This document shows positions 5,303 to 5,853 of a DNA stretch of 5,853 nt, one piece after another (the first letter of the stretch is position 1; every line of letters begins with the position of its first letter). The notes under the pieces were generated by a model, which saw only the letters and a program-made list of their open reading frames with translations, was not told where the DNA came from and searched no databases. A program made the translations under genes and the position numbers. The stretch is from contig DXVG01000123.1 in assembly GCA_019409045.1 (NCBI GenBank), forward strand, positions 1-5,853, in the 5' to 3' direction. Source of the stretch: Clostridiales bacterium (GTDB lineage Bacteria; Bacillota; Clostridia; Christensenellales; Aristaeellaceae).

Positions 5303-5853
5303 ATGGCTGGAAAGGCCAAGACCTCCGCCCGCTCCAAGGGCTATCGCAAGACGGAAAAGAAACGCCCGTTTCTGACAAAGAAGGAGATCATACAGCTCGT
5401 GGTCATCGTGCTGGTGATCGCCGTGGGCGTGCTATTGTTCAATCTGCTCTACAGCGACGGCTCGCTCAAGCTCGTCGATGGCGTCCCGCAGACGGAGAAC
5501 CTGGAGACCAGCCTGCTGGCGACGCAGTCGTCCGACGCGGGCACGAAGTACTTCAAGGTCGGCGAGGTCGGCCAGATCGACGGCTATACGCGCCAGGCCA
5601 ACGAGGGCACGATCGAATACACGCAGAGCTTTTCCTATACGCCGGACGATTCCGAGTCGCCCATTGAGCAGCTCTATGTAGGGGCCGGAAACCGCAGCGC
5701 GCAGGAGATGGCCTCGGTCACGCAGTACAACATATCCGCCAATCCCATCTACTTTGGCACTGCGCCCGACGGCATTCAGGAGACGGACATCAACGGGCGC
5801 CACGTCTATTACCTGATCACCACGCATGAGGTGGAGGACACGAGCACCGAGAC
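5303..5853 (+). CDS. Single-pass membrane protein of unknown function (partial, C-terminus outside window)
   Basis: The frame from the ATG at 5303 is open to the window end (183 codons, no stop). AAAGGA (5288-5293) lies 9 nt upstream. The first 28 residues are rich in Lys and Arg (MAGKAKTSARSKGYRKTEKK), followed by one hydrophobic segment at residues 29-49 (IIQLVVIVLVIAVGVLLFNLL), so the rest is predicted to lie outside the cell. The visible ectodomain is acidic and polar, with no cysteines, and contains YFKVGEVGQIDGYT, QSFSYTPDDSESPIEQLYVG and a later INGRHVYYLITTHEVED, which reads like a beta-rich fold. I do not recognise the family. No lipobox or signal peptidase site is evident, so the segment is probably a permanent anchor. 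The gene has its own strong promoter and is separated from the zinc-ribbon gene by a terminator. Confidence 0.85.
   Translation, partial: MAGKAKTSARSKGYRKTEKKRPFLTKKEIIQLVVIVLVIAVGVLLFNLLYSDGSLKLVDGVPQTENLETSLLATQSSDAGTKYFKVGEVGQIDGYTRQANEGTIEYTQSFSYTPDDSESPIEQLYVGAGNRSAQEMASVTQYNISANPIYFGTAPDGIQETDINGRHVYYLITTHEVEDTSTE

Overview
The window is a GC-rich, densely coding stretch of chromosome that looks like a spore-forming, Gram-positive, probably anaerobic Firmicute (Clostridia-type). The evidence is a full-length spoIVA, a DarA-type cyclic-di-AMP receptor, a RicT/YaaT-type PSP1 protein, strong GGAGG ribosome binding sites and TATAAT-type promoters. No genus can be assigned from the sequence. 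No mobile element, CRISPR array, tRNA or rRNA was seen.

Layout. (1) Positions 1-284, minus strand: the start of a membrane-anchored extracellular protein whose C-terminus lies outside the window. It has a clear sigma-A-type promoter in the intergenic region it shares with spoIVA. (2) Positions 416-1894: spoIVA, the spore-coat basement ATPase, ending in an intrinsic terminator. (3) Positions 1958-4693: a promoter followed by three closely spaced genes, darA (c-di-AMP receptor), holB (DNA polymerase III delta-prime) and ricT (PSP1 protein with an unusual repeat-rich C-terminal tail). This is a shortened version of the tmk-darA-yaaR-holB-ricT cluster of Bacillus; tmk and yaaR are absent here. 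(4) Positions 4711-5211: a single-gene unit with its own promoter, a roughly 115-nt leader, a 96-residue double zinc-ribbon protein and a strong 12-bp terminator hairpin. (5) From 5235: a near-consensus promoter and a single-pass membrane protein of unknown function, cut by the window end.

Together these are mostly conserved housekeeping and sporulation genes. SpoIVA builds the coat platform on the forespore, DarA senses c-di-AMP, HolB loads the replication clamp and RicT is a component of the Fe-S 'Ric' complex that affects RNA processing and development. The least explained parts are the zinc-ribbon gene with its structured-looking leader and distinct codon use, the recently duplicated 36-bp repeats in ricT, and the two partial membrane proteins at the window edges. 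I did not find convincing evidence for a wholly new multi-gene system.
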